NCBI GenBank assembly: GCA_015680685.1
Contig: MNCI01030336.1
Span: forward strand, 151,868-215,867
DNA length: 64,000 nt
Source: Gnetum montanum
Taxonomy: Eukaryota > Streptophyta > Gnetopsida > Gnetales > Gnetaceae
Direction: 5' to 3'
The notes below the pieces were generated by a model. The model did no database searches. It saw only the letters and a program-made list of their open reading frames with translations, and was not told where the DNA came from. The translations under genes and the position numbers were made by a program. Of the stretch, positions 1 to 12,486 are shown piece after piece. Numbering within the stretch: position 1 is the first letter of the stretch; every line of letters starts with the position of its first letter.

Positions 1-784
1 GGAAATGATCCTCAACAACAAAGATTAAGGGAAGTATTGATGCATATCAAAGAAGGAAAAAGCCATGATGAAGATTATAATTTTTTGGCTACTTGAATGA
101 ATCTTCCATCCACTTCAAGTGGATTAGATGGTTTTGAAGAATCAATGCACTTACATGATACAAAGGATAAAGTCCAATCACACAATAAGAAGATGTTGTA
201 AACAATGTAGAGACTTATTGCATTGTGTGTAGTAGATAGAGATCCCCATGGATTTAGAATCTCAAATGATGATGATGATGATATAGAGCGACCTCTGCAT
301 ATATGTGAAGGTGCAAGGGTAATGCTCAGAGTTAACCTTTGGCCTGAAGTAGGATTGGTGAATGGTGCACTTGGCACAATTAACAGTATTATGTATCCTT
401 AAGGTAAACAACCACCTACATTACCATTGTACGTTATTGTTAATTTTGACTCCTACATTGGATGTGCCTTTGTGATAATGGTAATCTTCATCATGTGCCA
501 ATTATACCTATGGTCCAAGGAGCATCTTGTCAGTTATTTTTATGGTTGGCATGGGCATGACTATTCATAAATCTCAAGGAATGACACTAGATAAGGCTAC
601 TATTGACATTGGTTCAAGAGAAGTTATGGGTCTAACGTTTGTTGCATTATCTAGAGTCAAGACCATTGATTCATTAAAGATTCATCCTCCTTTCTCTGTA
701 CAAAGATATAGAAAGATTCCAGATGCTAAATATCTCCAAAGTAGAATTGCACAGGAAGTTCGTTTTGCTCAGTTGGAGGATTAG
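1..784 (+). pseudogene. PIF1-like DNA helicase, C-terminal part (Helitron relic)
   Basis: In frame 1 and then shifted frames the sequence reads like the C-terminal third of the PIF1 helicases carried by plant Helitrons. I see a GARVMLRVNLWPE-like block near 310-350, NGALGTI near 363-383, LPLYVIVNFD near 422-451, then a longer open stretch from 527 containing TIHKSQGMTLDKA (helicase motif V region) and LTFVALSRVK (motif VI). Stops at about 97, 199 and 402 and at least one frame change break it, so it is a pseudogene. The start lies left of the window. Helitron helicases act in rolling-circle transposition as the C-terminal half of RepHel; no Rep domain or Helitron terminus is visible here. A cellular PIF1 gene fragment is the alternative. 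Confidence 0.85.
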
Positions 785-1014
785 GCATATTGAGTTCACA
801 GTTGTATTTTAACTTTTGCTCAATCCTATTATACAACTCTGTAATGTTTGTTGTAATAATTGTGCAATGTATTCCTTCATCAACATATACGAAATATATA
901 AGATTTTTTTTAACCAATTTATGTTTACCAATATATATTATTTGGAATGCAAATAGTGATGATAACTTAAGAAAAAAAATTAAATTCTACTCATAGCGTA
1001 TGAAACTGCTACAC

Positions 1015-1192
1015 AAGAGAACTTCTGGGTCTAATGTTTGTTGCATTAATAGGAGTTAAGATCACTGATTCTTTAAAGATTCATCCTCCTTTTTATGTGC
1101 AAATATATAAAAAGATTTCAAATGATAAACATCTCCAAAGTAGAATTGCACAGGAAGTTCGTTTTATGCAATTGAAGGATTAGGCATATTGA
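1015..1192 (+). repeat. second copy of the helicase 3' end
   Basis: This stretch repeats 616-792 in the same orientation, from the LTFVALSRV region through the shared end TTAGGCATATTGAG, with about 225 bases between the copies. It has more substitutions than the upstream copy; for example SRVKTIDS has become RSVKITDS-like. It may be a local duplication or the tail of a second element of the same family. Confidence 0.8.
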
Positions 1193-2366
1193 GAAATAAA
1201 TCTCTTGCATAAATAATGCTTAAAAATGCCATGAATAAACAAAGAAAGAGAAAACTTAACTGAGAGAGCAAAACTAAATTGGGTAAGTGGTAGAGAAATA
1301 GAGGAGGGATGAGTGATTCCATTTTTAGTTATCTTGTTACCTCGTCCAGTAGTCAGGCTTGGTTAACATCATTTTTTAAAAAAATCATCTCGGCCAATAG
1401 ATAGATAGATCGATAGATATATATATATATATATCTTAGCTAGTCTTATCACCAATTAATTTATTTTTCAAAAACCTTTATCTACACAATAACAGTGCAT
1501 GTACCCTTTGTCTTATATCCTATATGTGCACGTGGTCATAACTTTTCATATATCTTTTCTGAAAGCCTCTTTTTGGACCATGCCACCATTGAATATTTGG
1601 AAGTTAAGTTTAGGAGAAAAATTATGTATTTCTCACGTTGAGATGGATAGTTAAACATCCTTAAAATAGGCTCAAGGATTGTTAGCATAGCACATGTAAA
1701 ATGCAACTAGAATTTTTAAGTAGCTTAGTTATATATTTATAATATGTACTTATAATTTGGTTGAGAGAATCTTATTCATTAACAAGTAATAAGTTATTTA
1801 AGTAAAACATTTCATGACTTAACAAGATTTAAGGATTAAAATTTTAATGACTTCATCATAAAGAACAAGATTTCTATATCAAGTTTTTCTTGTAATGACG
1901 GGTTTTAGAAGAAAAGTATTTGCATTAGCTATTGTATGTTCTCATTCTAAACCAAATTTGTTATTTTTGTATGCAGTTGGGTTGGTATTTTAGTTGGAGG
2001 GGTAGTAGAGGTAGAGGCTAGAGGTAGAGAAGGGTTACTGTGGCAACATAATATGCTATGTATGTGCCTAGGTGAAGATAGATGAGGTGGAGTTGGCATT
2101 GCTAGGACAAGTGGCAGAAGTGATCAGTGAGGCCAAGGCGACGGTGACAGAGGAGTACATGTAGTGCAATCGATAGTGGATGGCATGGAGGGTTTTCTAC
2201 CATGTGAGGGTCTCTATGGCATGGTGTGTAAAAGGGAGACATAGATAGTATCACAACACAATGAGGGTTTTTCCATAGTGAGGCAACCTATGATTGTCTT
2301 GTTATTATGTAGCTTGGACCATGTTGGCTATACCCCCTCCATAGTGGCCTTGGACTATAACCTCAA
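1193..2366. other. unassigned intergenic or repeat-derived DNA
   Basis: I see no convincing coding region or terminal repeat here. It is AT-rich up to about 1970, then has a purine-rich G/A stretch (about 1995-2035, GGTAGAGG-like units) and short G-rich phrases to 2280. A short open frame at 2278 runs into the LTR and looks accidental. Confidence 0.5.
1396..1435. repeat. GATA/AT microsatellite
   Basis: Four GATA-type units run into about ten AT dinucleotides. Confidence 0.9.
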
Positions 2367-2535
2367 TGATGAAGCATCAAAGTGTCTTGTTGATGAGTCC
2401 TCATCAATGTGGCCTTGTCAATGGGTCCCCTTTGATGGGGCTATGTCGACGTGGTGTTCCTCGTTGACAAGGCTATGTCGATGTAGCATTTGTTGCATTT
2501 ATGAGGCCCCGTCGACATAGCTCCACAATAAAGTT

Positions 2536-2543
2536 TATAAATA
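2536..2543 (+). promoter_or_regulatory. TATA box of element A 5' LTR
   Basis: TATAAATA lies at the same place in the LTR as in the related LTRs (17350, 47694, 49160, 50906, 63584), directly after the U3 motif array. Confidence 0.7.
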
Positions 2544-2916
2544 CACATGCGTCTACCATGTATTAGCATTCTTTGGTCTATAAAGTAACCAAACTCTTGT
2601 AGTTTTATTCCATAGTCTTAGAGAATAGTCAGTGAGTGCCCGTAGTGTGGATCTAAGTCAATTGTACAGTGTCTTATTCGAGTGGCAATGTACCTGGACA
2701 TATTCCATGAACAACAATAAGATTGAGATTGATTCTTATTTATTGCAACACTTTGACTTAGATTAAATTTACTTTCCATGCAATTTTCGTTTCATGTACT
2801 TAGTTAATATTTACATTTCCATGAATGTTAATAAATTGGTGGAATGAGCACAACTAGTTTCAAGAGTAAACACCTATTTGCTTGGTAATCCCAGTAGCAT
2901 TATTGCTTGGTTTGCC

Positions 2917-2980
2917 NNNNNNNNNNNNNNNNNNNNNNNNNNNNNNNNNNNNNNNNNNNNNNNNNNNNNNNNNNNNNNNN
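2917..2980. other. assembly gap (64 N)
   Basis: A run of N lies inside the LTR. Judged by the sister LTR copies, the true missing sequence should be several hundred bases long. Confidence 0.95.
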
Positions 2981-3007
2981 AGGGAGGGGTACCTTGTCAC
3001 TCATCAT

Positions 3008-3025
3008 TGGCACCATTGTCGAGGA
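3008..3025 (+). other. primer binding site, tRNA-Asp type
   Basis: TGGCACCATTGTCGAGGA starts four bases after the LTR end. It matches the Athila site TGGCGCCGTTGCCGGGGA except for four G-to-A or C-to-T changes, two of them at CpG positions. Reverse transcription of the element would be primed here. Confidence 0.8.
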
Positions 3026-3132
3026 TGGTGCTAGTTATCTAGATTAGTTATATCATACATGATCACTGTAAATGCATTAACGATTTATGTTTAAAAAAAA
3101 TATTAAGTCATATATATCATTAACTAACAATA

Positions 3133-4515
3133 ATGTCTCTTTCACAAGGAAGTGATAATGCATCGTATGAAGAGAACATTCATTGAAGAACTAATGAGAT
3201 ATTTATTGAAGAAAATTGGAGTGACCAACCTCATGTAGGGGTTTCATATGTTCATAACCACCACGATTACACTCAAGGACTACATTCACTTAAGGTAGAT
3301 AATCCTAGAGGAAATGAAGTAAGTCCTAGAACAGGGGAGGCCTCAAGGCCTAGGACCTCCTGAAAACCTAATAAAGATACATCAAGGAACCATGGGGAAC
3401 ATTATAGAAGCCATGGTGACTCTCCTAGTTTCTTATCTTTCTCTTTCTCTTCAATGTCTAATTCTGATGAAGATGAATGTAGGTATAAAGATGGAGCTCC
3501 ACTATGAGATCAAAGTAAAAATAGAAATTGAAACCAAGGGTAAAATCAAAGACATCAAAATGAGCATAGACAAAATCATCACAATCAAAGAAATAGAAAT
3601 AGAAATTTTCACCATGACATGTTTGATAACAATGAACCCTTGTTGGCCACTAAGAGCATGACGTAAATCATAGAGGTAGTTAAAATACCCCACAAGCATA
3701 GCAACGAAAGTTGCATCAAAAGGCTTGATATGAATAACATCCCTAAATTTGTGGGAGGCTATGATTCTAATCCACAACATTATTTGTAATCCTTCCATGA
3801 TGCTTGCATCTTACAAAACATTAAAAGTGGGTGGCAAAAGCTTAAGCTCTTTCCTAGGACACTAATAGACAAAGCCAAAGTGTGGTATAGATCATTGAAA
3901 TCAAATTCAATTCATCAGTGGTCCACAATGCTAGAAATCTTCCATGAGAATACCAAACCTATGCAAGGGTGTCCAACCTAAGGAAATAAATCCAAGGATG
4001 GAAACAAGAACAACCTGAACCCTTGGATATGGCCCTAAATAGATACTATTCTCTACTAAATAAATGTCCAAGCCATGGTTTCTCTCAAGAAGGACAAATT
4101 TTCCACATCATAGATGGGCTTCATAGTCAAATGAGAGAGACGATGTATGCTCAAGGTCAATTATATAAACTAGGAATACATTAGATCCAAAAGCTAATCA
4201 AGTGTGTGGAAAAAGAAGAAGGAGAGCTATGTAAACGAGAGAATGTTGAAAAATATCACTAGGACCCAACTCTTCAAAAGAAGAGGGTCCATATCTATGC
4301 TAAGAAAAAGAGGCAGCTCTCAATGAGGTGATTTTACAATAAACCTTGCCAATACAAAATTCTATCAATGAGCTTGAAGAAAAGCTAGATAAAATAGAAT
4401 GGATAAATGAGAAAGTTACAACTTGTGTAGAAATCATAGAGGGGAGAGTAACGTAACATGAAGCAAGTGCCCACAACAAAAGGAGGAAAAGGGACCAAAA
4501 GAAAGGTAAGAACAC
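3133..4515 (+). pseudogene. Athila-like gag relic (element A)
   Basis: The frame opens MSLSQGSDNASYEE and then has a Ser/His/Arg-rich linker with several stops. From about 3675 it carries a capsid-like block: MNNIPKFVGGYDSN, FHDACILQNIKSGW, LKLFPRTLIDKAKVWYRSL and HQWSTMLEIFHE. The same block occurs in the minus-strand gag at 61502-61852 (MNNIPRFEGGYN, LKLFPHTLIKEAESWYRSL), which fixes the family. After about 3960 there are many stops and frame changes. Gag is the structural protein that packages element RNA. No CCHC knuckle is visible. Confidence 0.75.
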
Positions 4516-5209
4516 TAATCAATAGAAAGGGAAAATGACTGTAGAAGAAGAGGCTATAGACACAACCACCAAAGAAAATGGCTTCTAGCCACTAAACCAA
4601 AAGACACCCAATGGCTTCTAAATGAGGATATAAAATTGTTTCAAAGATGCATGGAAGTAACCAATCTACTTATTAGTTTTAGACTTAAGAAAACAAACCA
4701 AACAAAGGACTTAAATGCATATATCTTACACTCTAATTATACATAAAAAGGCTATTAAACATGGAGACTTGGTAATTAAAACAAAAAATCAAGAAGAAGA
4801 AGCAAACACATTTAGACCTTCCAAAATGGAAATACCTTCAAGTCCAAATGAAGATACATCTTCGAATGATCCAAATAAGACTATCACCAGTGTTAGATGT
4901 GCTATCACATGATTAATTAAATTAATAATGATGATAGATGGAAAATTGATGGTGGTGTATAACCATGGGATTGTGTGGTGCATCTCTCGAATGTGTGATT
5001 ATAAGATTAGTTATGGGGTAGATGCTCCATCCTAGTTCAAGAACTAATAAGTATTTTTTACCTTTTTTTGTTTTATAATTTTTCTATTTCTTCCAAAATT
5101 TTTTGATTCTTCATATTTTTTCCATTTCTTAATATTTTTCTTTAATCTTCTCTTTTCATAAGTCATTTTCCTTATGTTTATGAATGCCTTTTATGTTTTT
5201 GTTAATAAT
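4516..5209 (+). other. element A internal region, no recognisable product
   Basis: Short broken frames only. I see no protease or reverse transcriptase motif between the gag relic and the chromovirus insertion, so this element appears to have lost pol. The right end (about 5165-5209) is one arm of a diverged tandem repeat whose second arm is at 15205-15262. Confidence 0.5.
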
Positions 5210-7924
5210 TGTAACACCTCACCCTAAGTAGGGTAGGGTGATGCCTAAGATTAAGTAATCATAGAATGGAAGCATGATAACTAAAAAATATGATGTGTAG
5301 AATACATGATATTAAGGAAGGTCATATGGTACAAAAATTTCTGACCACACCAAAAACTAAATATACATATCACTTTATAAAAATGCATGTCTCTACATAA
5401 AGGAAACATTGCACTACTTTACTAAATTACAAAAACACACACACACACACACAAACACATAAACATCATCCTCATATGTATACAACGATATCTAGTCCAC
5501 ACTAATGTACATGAAAATATACAGTAACCAAGCACTTAAGATTTTGCCTCATCTACTCTCCCTCTCCATGCTCATCTAGGCTCCTACACCTTTCACCTAT
5601 AATTAAATTAAGTTTGTACAAAACTGAGTGGGAATCCTTTATACTTCCCTTGCTAGATGGGCGACAAGTGCTACACTAGAGGAGAGGAGTGGGGTACAAG
5701 GCAACCTAAAACAATTTTTAGTCTTGTGCATGCTCAAAACAACACACCATATCACCCATAATGCTAATATACTATCATACAATCATAGAGAAAGCAATGG
5801 TTAGACATCAGTTATCTTGCCCATGTCATCATACCCATGATATACTGTAAACATTCCATGATCCACACAATCATAATCCAATTAGAACACATATGATCAA
5901 CAATATGACTCACAAACTGATACTATCACATACAGAGCCCATGTGGTGGCTAGCATATCCACACTTAGTGTAGCATGTGAAATGTTGCCATGAGTACTCA
6001 TAATAGCTATTGCATAAAGGTCTTTTATTAGTCTTTTAGTTATCCAACCAATGCTAGGGTTTGTCAACTTGTGACCTGCAACCACTAGCCTTCTAGAGGA
6101 CTGATGATAGGGACAAACACACCTATGCCACAGACTAGCCATAGGGATGAACACACATACACTCTTTCACTATTAGGACAAGGCCTGAGATAGGAGCCTC
6201 ACTAATGCATCATAGTGGGGGTTAATCCATACTACCTCTAAGGTGCCTCATCATCAAATGGTCCACACCCTCATGCTAGCACCACTCGCCAATGACCATC
6301 ACAAGCGTCATCAGGAAAACATGTACACAGTCTAGCTAGCTTAAGCCAACACATGTCATAAGCACAACACACTCAAACAAACATAACCGCATAGATCCAC
6401 CCTTAATAGTTACAGTCATTCCTTGAAAACAATACCATAATGCAATAGAACAACATGAAGACCTTAATATGACAAAATAGTACCATATTTCTCAAAAGAC
6501 ACATACTTCCATACAAATGACCACTATAATAACCTTCAAAATGAGATATGCCCAAAGAAAAAACTAATTCCATGATTATAAAGTACTTTCCAAATCAATC
6601 CCAATGACACTAATTTTACCTAAACTGGACTCTTGGAAGTAAAGTTATGAGCGTTCAAAGTTTGATTAATAAAATAATATTTAAATAATATGTAATTACC
6701 ACCATAAAGGATTGGAACACCCAAAAATGCTCGTGTCCCAATAGGCCCCACAAATAGCATATTCCAATCATATGAGTCTCATCAACACTACATATCCTAT
6801 GCTATAAGTCCACATCATCCCATATATTGCATATATATTAATCCACAATCTGTAACCAAAATCGACAGTTTTGGGAAAATAGATAGAATAACATGTCCAA
6901 GCTCAATCCTTGAGTTATCCACCCCACATGCTCACATCGCATAATCATATACACTAATCTAGCAAAAAAATATAGGGAAGAGGTAATAACAATCCACCAA
7001 TTACAGTTGTTGGGCAGAAAGGCCAAAACAAGTAGAAAATCCTTAAAAATTTGGCATGGCTACGTTTTGCTCCCAACAAGTTTTGCACCCACATAGATAT
7101 GATTATAGTAATCCCAAATATAGAGTTAGAGTAAGCAAAAATTGTCCACAAGGCTCAAAATCTAGAAAAAGGTGCAAGAGAAGAAGAGAGCAGAAAGAAA
7201 ATGAAAGAAAACATGCACTTGTATAGTTTTGTTCATGCAATAGAAAAAAATAGAAACCTATAACCCAATTTCTCTTGTAAGAAATGGTAAGGTGGTGGAC
7301 AAAATAAGATAAAACCTATATGTTTACTTTATGTTTTATGTAAAACAAAAGAAAACCAACAATGCGCTTTCCTCATGTGACGTGAGTTAGCTTTTTTTTT
7401 TTTTCATTTGAATTATTTTTTATTTTTATTTTTTTATGAATGAATTATTTTCATAAGCTAATATATTTTTCTCCTTTGCAATTGATATCATAAACTTTAA
7501 ACCTGCGTAATAAACACACTGGGACTCCAAATCAAAATCCATTTGAACCTACAAGATCCTTATCATACACTCTACACATTCACATGCCAAAACCACACCC
7601 GAACATCATGTAACATAGTGCTAAAGTACAAATTCTGAACTACTAAAATTGCACATAAAGCATAAAAATGTACTAGATAGGTGTTATTGTACCCCAATCC
7701 AACACCCTTGCTAACAACATCACTTGTTGAACACATCACACAGGGCTAATGTACATAGTCACATTAGTTAAGCATGTAAAGACATCATAATTGTAACATA
7801 AAGACAAAGCCTCATAACATATAAAATACATTAACTTGTCCACAAAAACCCATTAGGACTCCACATGTAATGCATAAATCATAAGCAAATGACCATACCT
7901 ACTATCTTTGGATGGGATGTAACA
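5210..7924 (-). repeat. 3' LTR of the Del/Tekay element
   Basis: It aligns along its length with 12508-15168. The plus strand starts TGTAACACC and ends GGGATGTAACA. It contains a CA microsatellite at about 5432-5455 and AT-rich stretches near 7390-7470. 2,715 bases. Confidence 0.93.
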
Positions 7925-7942
7925 CTCTCCCCTCCTTGAGAA
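7925..7942 (-). other. polypurine tract of the Del/Tekay element
   Basis: On the minus strand AAGGAGGGGAGAG directly abuts the TGTTACATCC start of the 3' LTR, as expected for the plus-strand DNA primer. Confidence 0.85.
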
Positions 7943-7949
7943 TCTTCCT

Positions 7950-9470
7950 CCCAGAGATCTCAGGATGAGCTACATGCATCTCAACCTTCACCTCCCAAGT
8001 AGCCTCTGAAGCTCCATGTTTACTCCATAAAATCTTGACCATAGGTATAACTTTACTACATAGTTGTTGCAACATACGATCAACAATCTCTACTAGTTGC
8101 TCAACATAACCAACATTAGACTATTGTTGTATCCTTGAATGGTTAATTAGATGATGTTCATCAGACACATAACATCATAGCATAGATACATGAAATACAT
8201 CATTAACATGTGCTAAATGAGGAGGTAATGCTATATGATAGGCAGCTTTCCCAATTTGTTGTAACACCTGAAAGGGACCAATGTATCTAGGAGCCAATTT
8301 CCCTTTTTGGCCAAAGTGAGTAAGGCCTTTCAAAGGAGAAACACAAAGAAATAGATGATATCTAATTGCAAACTCCATTGGCCTTTGATGCCAATTAGCA
8401 TATGTCACCTACCTATCCTGTGAAACTTTCAATTTATCTCGAATTTGCTGAATTTGCACTATAGTCTGCCTCACCAAATTTGTGCTCACCTACTAACAAT
8501 TTTCTATGGTATCCCAACATAAACATGTTCTACATGGCCTACAATATAAAATCTCATATGGTGCTACTTGCAAACTCTCCTCATAACTATTGTTATATGC
8601 AAATTTAGCTAATGGTAGCATTCGATTCCAACCTTTTCTATATTACAAAGCACAGGCTCTCAACATGTCTTCTAGAATCTAGTTCACCCACTGAGTTTAA
8701 CCATTAGTTTGTGGATGATATGCTGAACTTATATTTAGATTTTTACCCATCTCCTTCTGAAATGCTTGCCAAAAATGTGATATGAATCGAGCATCTCTAT
8801 CACTAATAATCTATCGTGGCACACTGTGCAACCACACTATCTCTACAAGAAAGAGATGTGTAGTTTCTACTACACTTATTGATGATTGTGTGGCAAGGAA
8901 ATGGGCAAAATTTGTCAACAAATCAACAACTACTAAGATAGCTTCATAACCACTATGATCTTGTGGAAGACCAACAATGAAGTTCATACCAATGACATCC
9001 CACTTCCACTACGGAATTTCATGGGTACGCAAATATCCCCCAGGTCTCTAATGTTCTATCTTCACTTGTTGGCAAATTAAACATCAAGCTACATACTCTC
9101 CTACATTCCTCTTCATACTAGGCCACTAATACATCTATCATAAACTCTTGTACATTTTTTAACTACCTAGATGCATTTGGTATATGCTCAGGTGGGCCTC
9201 ATCCATCAACTAAAGTCATAGAGCTTTTGGAACACATACTCAACCATTCCTCCGTATGACTCCATGACTATTCATAGACAGTAGTCCATCAGAGGTAATC
9301 TATTGCCTCAATGCCTGACACCAAGATCATGGTGTTGTTTCTCTCATATCTACTCTTGCAAATTTGATTGGGTTGTCAAGCTATTAAACTTACTCGCCAC
9401 CCTACTTAATGCATCTACTACTTTGTTAGTCTTGTTGGGCCTGTATTTAATAGTGAAATCAAAATTAACA
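7950..9470 (-). pseudogene. integrase with C-terminal chromodomain (Del/Tekay pol)
   Basis: On the minus strand the integrase core begins near 9030 with WKWDVIGMNFIVGLP. The usual catalytic Asp of the M-D-F-I motif is Asn here (GAC to AAC). It continues with ISDRDARF, the second Asp motif, near 8800 and AYHPQTNG near 8700. From about 8408 the C-terminal part reads [20 protein letters not shown] and DVFHVSML, diagnostic of Del/Tekay elements. At about 7960-8110 there is a chromodomain: IVDRMLQQL, VKILWSKHGASEATWE. Integrase inserts the DNA copy; the chromodomain directs it to chromatin marks. Several stops and frame changes make it inactive. Confidence 0.9.
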
Positions 9471-10700
9471 AGCAGCTCCACCCATCTATGTTGTCGCAAG
9501 TTTAACTATGGTTGACTCATAAGATATTAGAGGCTCTTATGAACAATCCAAATAGTAACTTTCTCCCCATATAGAGAATGCCACCAAATCTTCAATGCAA
9601 AGATCACAACACCCAATTCTAGATCATGCATGGGATATTTAGTTTCATGTGTCCCCAATTGATGGGATGCATAAGCCACAACTTGTTCACCTTGCATCAA
9701 CACACAACCAAATCCATCCCCTGAAGCATCAGTGCTAACATCATATAGGTGTTTTGGTGTAGGAGATATTAGCACTGGAGTAGTCACCAATCTATGCTTC
9801 AACTCTTCAAATGCATCTTGACAAGCTGAGCCCTAAGTAAATTTAGCCTCCTTTCTTAAGAATTAGATCAAAGGGAATGTTATGTAAGAGAAAGGTTCCA
9901 CAAACCTTTGGTAATATCCTACTAACCCCAAGAAGCTTCGTACCTCCCCAACTGCTTGTGGCCTAGGCCAATCATGAATGACTATAATCTTTGCAGGATC
10001 TACAGAGATACTAGCTCCTAACACCACATGTCCTAAGAACTAAATCTCTAATTGCTAAAAGAAACACTTGGATGGTTGAGCATACAGTTGGTACTCCCTC
10101 AAAGTCTATAAGACCATTCGTAAGTGCTATGCATGCAATTGCTCATGAGGAGCATAGACTAAGATATCATTGATGAACACAATCATAAATTGATCTAGGA
10201 ATGGTTGCATCACATTGTTCATGAGGTGCATAAAAATTGCTAGTGCATTTGTCAATCCAAAGGATAGCATCAAAAACTCATAATGGCCACACTATGTTCT
10301 AAATGCTATCTTTGGCACATCCTACTCACAAACCTACACTTGATGATACCTAGACTTGAGATCAATCTTTAAGAATACATGAGCTCCTTGAAGTTGATCA
10401 AAAAAGTCATTAATGTGTGGTAGAGGATATCTATTTTTCATAGTCACCTAGTTTAATTGCCTGTAATCTATGCATAACTGCAAACCCCCATCCTTATTTT
10501 TAATAAATAGCATAGATGCACCCCATAGTGATACACTAGGTCAAATAAGGCCTTTATCCAACAATTCTTGTAGCTAAATCTTTAGCTCTACTAGCTCTAC
10601 AAGAGACATCCTATGTGGAGCCTTTGAAATAGGCTCTATACCATGTTTAAGTTCGATCTCGAACTCAATCTCTTGCCTAGATGGCAAACCTAGTAATTCG
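9471..10700 (-). pseudogene. reverse transcriptase and RNase H (Del/Tekay pol)
   Basis: On the minus strand the RT runs from about 10690 (LPSRQEIEFEIELKHG) through [14 protein letters not shown] and the catalytic region FINDILVYA near 10175, where the usual Y-V/I-D-D is replaced by F-I-N-D. The thumb/connection shows [16 protein letters not shown]. RNase H follows at 9480-9802 with [30 protein letters not shown] and [20 protein letters not shown]. Stops such as amber codons at expected Gln positions break the RT; the RNase H stretch of about 90 codons is open. These domains convert element RNA to DNA. Confidence 0.92.
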
Positions 10701-10839
10701 GACTAGAATACATCAAGGAATTCATGAACCATAAGAATTTGATCTATCTCCACCATATCTATTTTATAGATTATAGCCACAAAGCATTCATGCCCTTTTT
10801 GAACCATCCTATGATACATTTGAGAGGAAACTAAATCCA

Positions 10840-11215
10840 AGTGCATAGTCCTCAAACAAGTTTGTACCTCAATTAGAGCATCATCAACTAATTGTAGTCA
10901 CAGAAGCTTTTTCTGATAGTCCAAACTAGCATTGAACTACGACAACCAATCCATCACCAAAATTACATCATATACCTCAAGATCCATAACATGTAAATCA
11001 CTAACCCAATGCACACCTTCCAATTCTATTGGCACATTCCTACACACCTAATCAACTCAAGTTTCATGACCCCTAGCAAAAGATATTATCAACCAAGGAT
11101 AAAAAGAATGAATAGAAGAGCTACATGATGTGCAATTTTAGGATCTATGAAAGAATGGCTAACACTTGGATCAAATAACATTAACAAAGGAAAGCCCAAA
11201 ATTTTTTAAGGCATA
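10840..11215 (-). pseudogene. aspartic protease (Del/Tekay)
   Basis: On the minus strand a retropepsin-like segment reads LMLFDPSVSHSFIDPKIA, where D-P-S replaces the usual D-S-G catalytic triad. It is followed by VPIELEGVHW and DVILVMDWLSQFNASLDY, the family's conserved second half (DVILGMDWL-type). Stops interrupt it. The protease would have cleaved the Gag-Pol precursor. Confidence 0.75.
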
Positions 11216-11249
11216 CACTTATCCTTGAGTCCTCTAGTCTCCATCACTA

Positions 11250-12430
11250 TGTTTGGTTGCATGTCCAGAGGCTAGTCTATTAAGGCATACACCTGTCCTT
11301 GAGTCCTCTAGTCCCCTCCTCCAGGCTAAGTCACTAGTGCTCCACGTCCACCCTGAACTAGAGGTCACTGTCCTTGGCCTCTACCTCCTCCACTATTGCC
11401 TACCTGCTTTGGGCATTCTTGAGCTTAATGCTCTAGCTGCCCATATGCAAAACAATTTTGGCAATCTCTCTACAGATGACTAGGTTGCCTGCATCTATAA
11501 CAAATAAGAGCGCCACAACTAACTCCAATAATAGGATCACAAGTGGGTGTTGGGTGCTCTCCTCCATGGTCATGAGCTTGCTTAGAGGGACTAGGCCTCT
11601 CTCCAGATGTTGGTCCTCTTTTCTACCCCTGTCGCCTCTCTCTACATGTTATATCTTCCCATTGACTCCTCTCTAAATCCATGGCTATTGCTTTAGCTTC
11701 ATCATAGGAAGTTAATCTAAGAGTAATAAGTGAGACTTCAAAGATGGTCTCAAACCTCAAACAAACTTGTTTGCCCGTGCCTGAGCATCTGTCTGCATCT
11801 GAGGTACATAACTACTTAGCTCAGAGAAAGGAGCATCATACTCTGCCATAGACCAACTACCCTAATACAAACAATAAAACTTGTCCTCCTTGGCCTATGC
11901 ATATTGGGTAGACACATAATGACCTCTAAAAGATGCTAGAAAATCATCCCATGGTACCTCTTGACTAGTCCATCCCTTGGCCTACTCTTTAGTCATCCAC
12001 CAACGCCAAGTAGTACCAACCAATTGATAAACTACCAAGCAAGTTTGCTAAAACAATGAACAGCCCATCAAATCAAAAGCCTTTTGTAATTCCTCCAACC
12101 ATTCTATAGCCATAGTGGGATCCTCAGTGCCATCAAATTTAGGAGGTCCCAATTTCCAAAACTACTCCACTAGTTCCCTATTGATAGGATGCCTATTTGA
12201 TTCTCCTAAGCCTCCACTACCACTACCACTTTCCACTTCCTTAATCATGGGAACGAGAGCTTCACTAGCTACAACATGCTACTATAGGATTTGTAAAAAT
12301 TTTTGTATAAGCTCTAGTTGCCCATTTGCAAGACCATTGCTAGATGTTTGAGAAGGCTACTCTTGTCCATCATTAGGCCCTTTTGGTATGTGGGCCCCAC
12401 CAACATCATGACCATAGCTACTATACATTG
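11250..12430 (-). pseudogene. Gag with CCHC zinc knuckle (Del/Tekay)
   Basis: On the minus strand the capsid (retrotransposon gag domain) reads GPPKFDGTEDPTMAIEWLEE, FDLMGCS, WMTKE, VPWDDFLASFRGHYV, then GLRPSLKSHL. A zinc knuckle CYRCRQPSHLxRDC (CX2CX4HX4C) lies near 11475-11515; x is an in-frame TAG where Gln is expected. A degraded second knuckle follows. Stops are frequent. Its position directly downstream of the primer site fits gag. Confidence 0.85.
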
Positions 12431-12486
12431 GTGTAACCTGAAAGCATAATTGGGTGAGTACCCCAATCATCATATAACATTGGAGT

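Larger units (their letters stand above)
2367..3003 (+). repeat. 5' LTR of Athila-like element A (with assembly gap)
   Basis: It begins TGATGAAGCATCAAAGTGTC and ends CACTCA just before a primer site. It aligns with the 3' LTR at 17183-18045 and, in reverse, with 47141-47804. Its U3 has degenerate copies of a TCGACGTGGCC-like motif followed by a TATA box at 2536. The 64-base N run at 2917 replaces U5 sequence; the other copies have several hundred bases at that point. Confidence 0.85.

Noticed and set aside
1396-1435. Possible regulatory AT-rich element
   Set aside because: Plain microsatellite; nothing around it suggests a promoter of a gene.
3502-3798. 98-codon minus-strand frame
   Set aside because: Shadow of the plus-strand gag relic, whose conserved capsid block is also found in the gag at 61502-61852.
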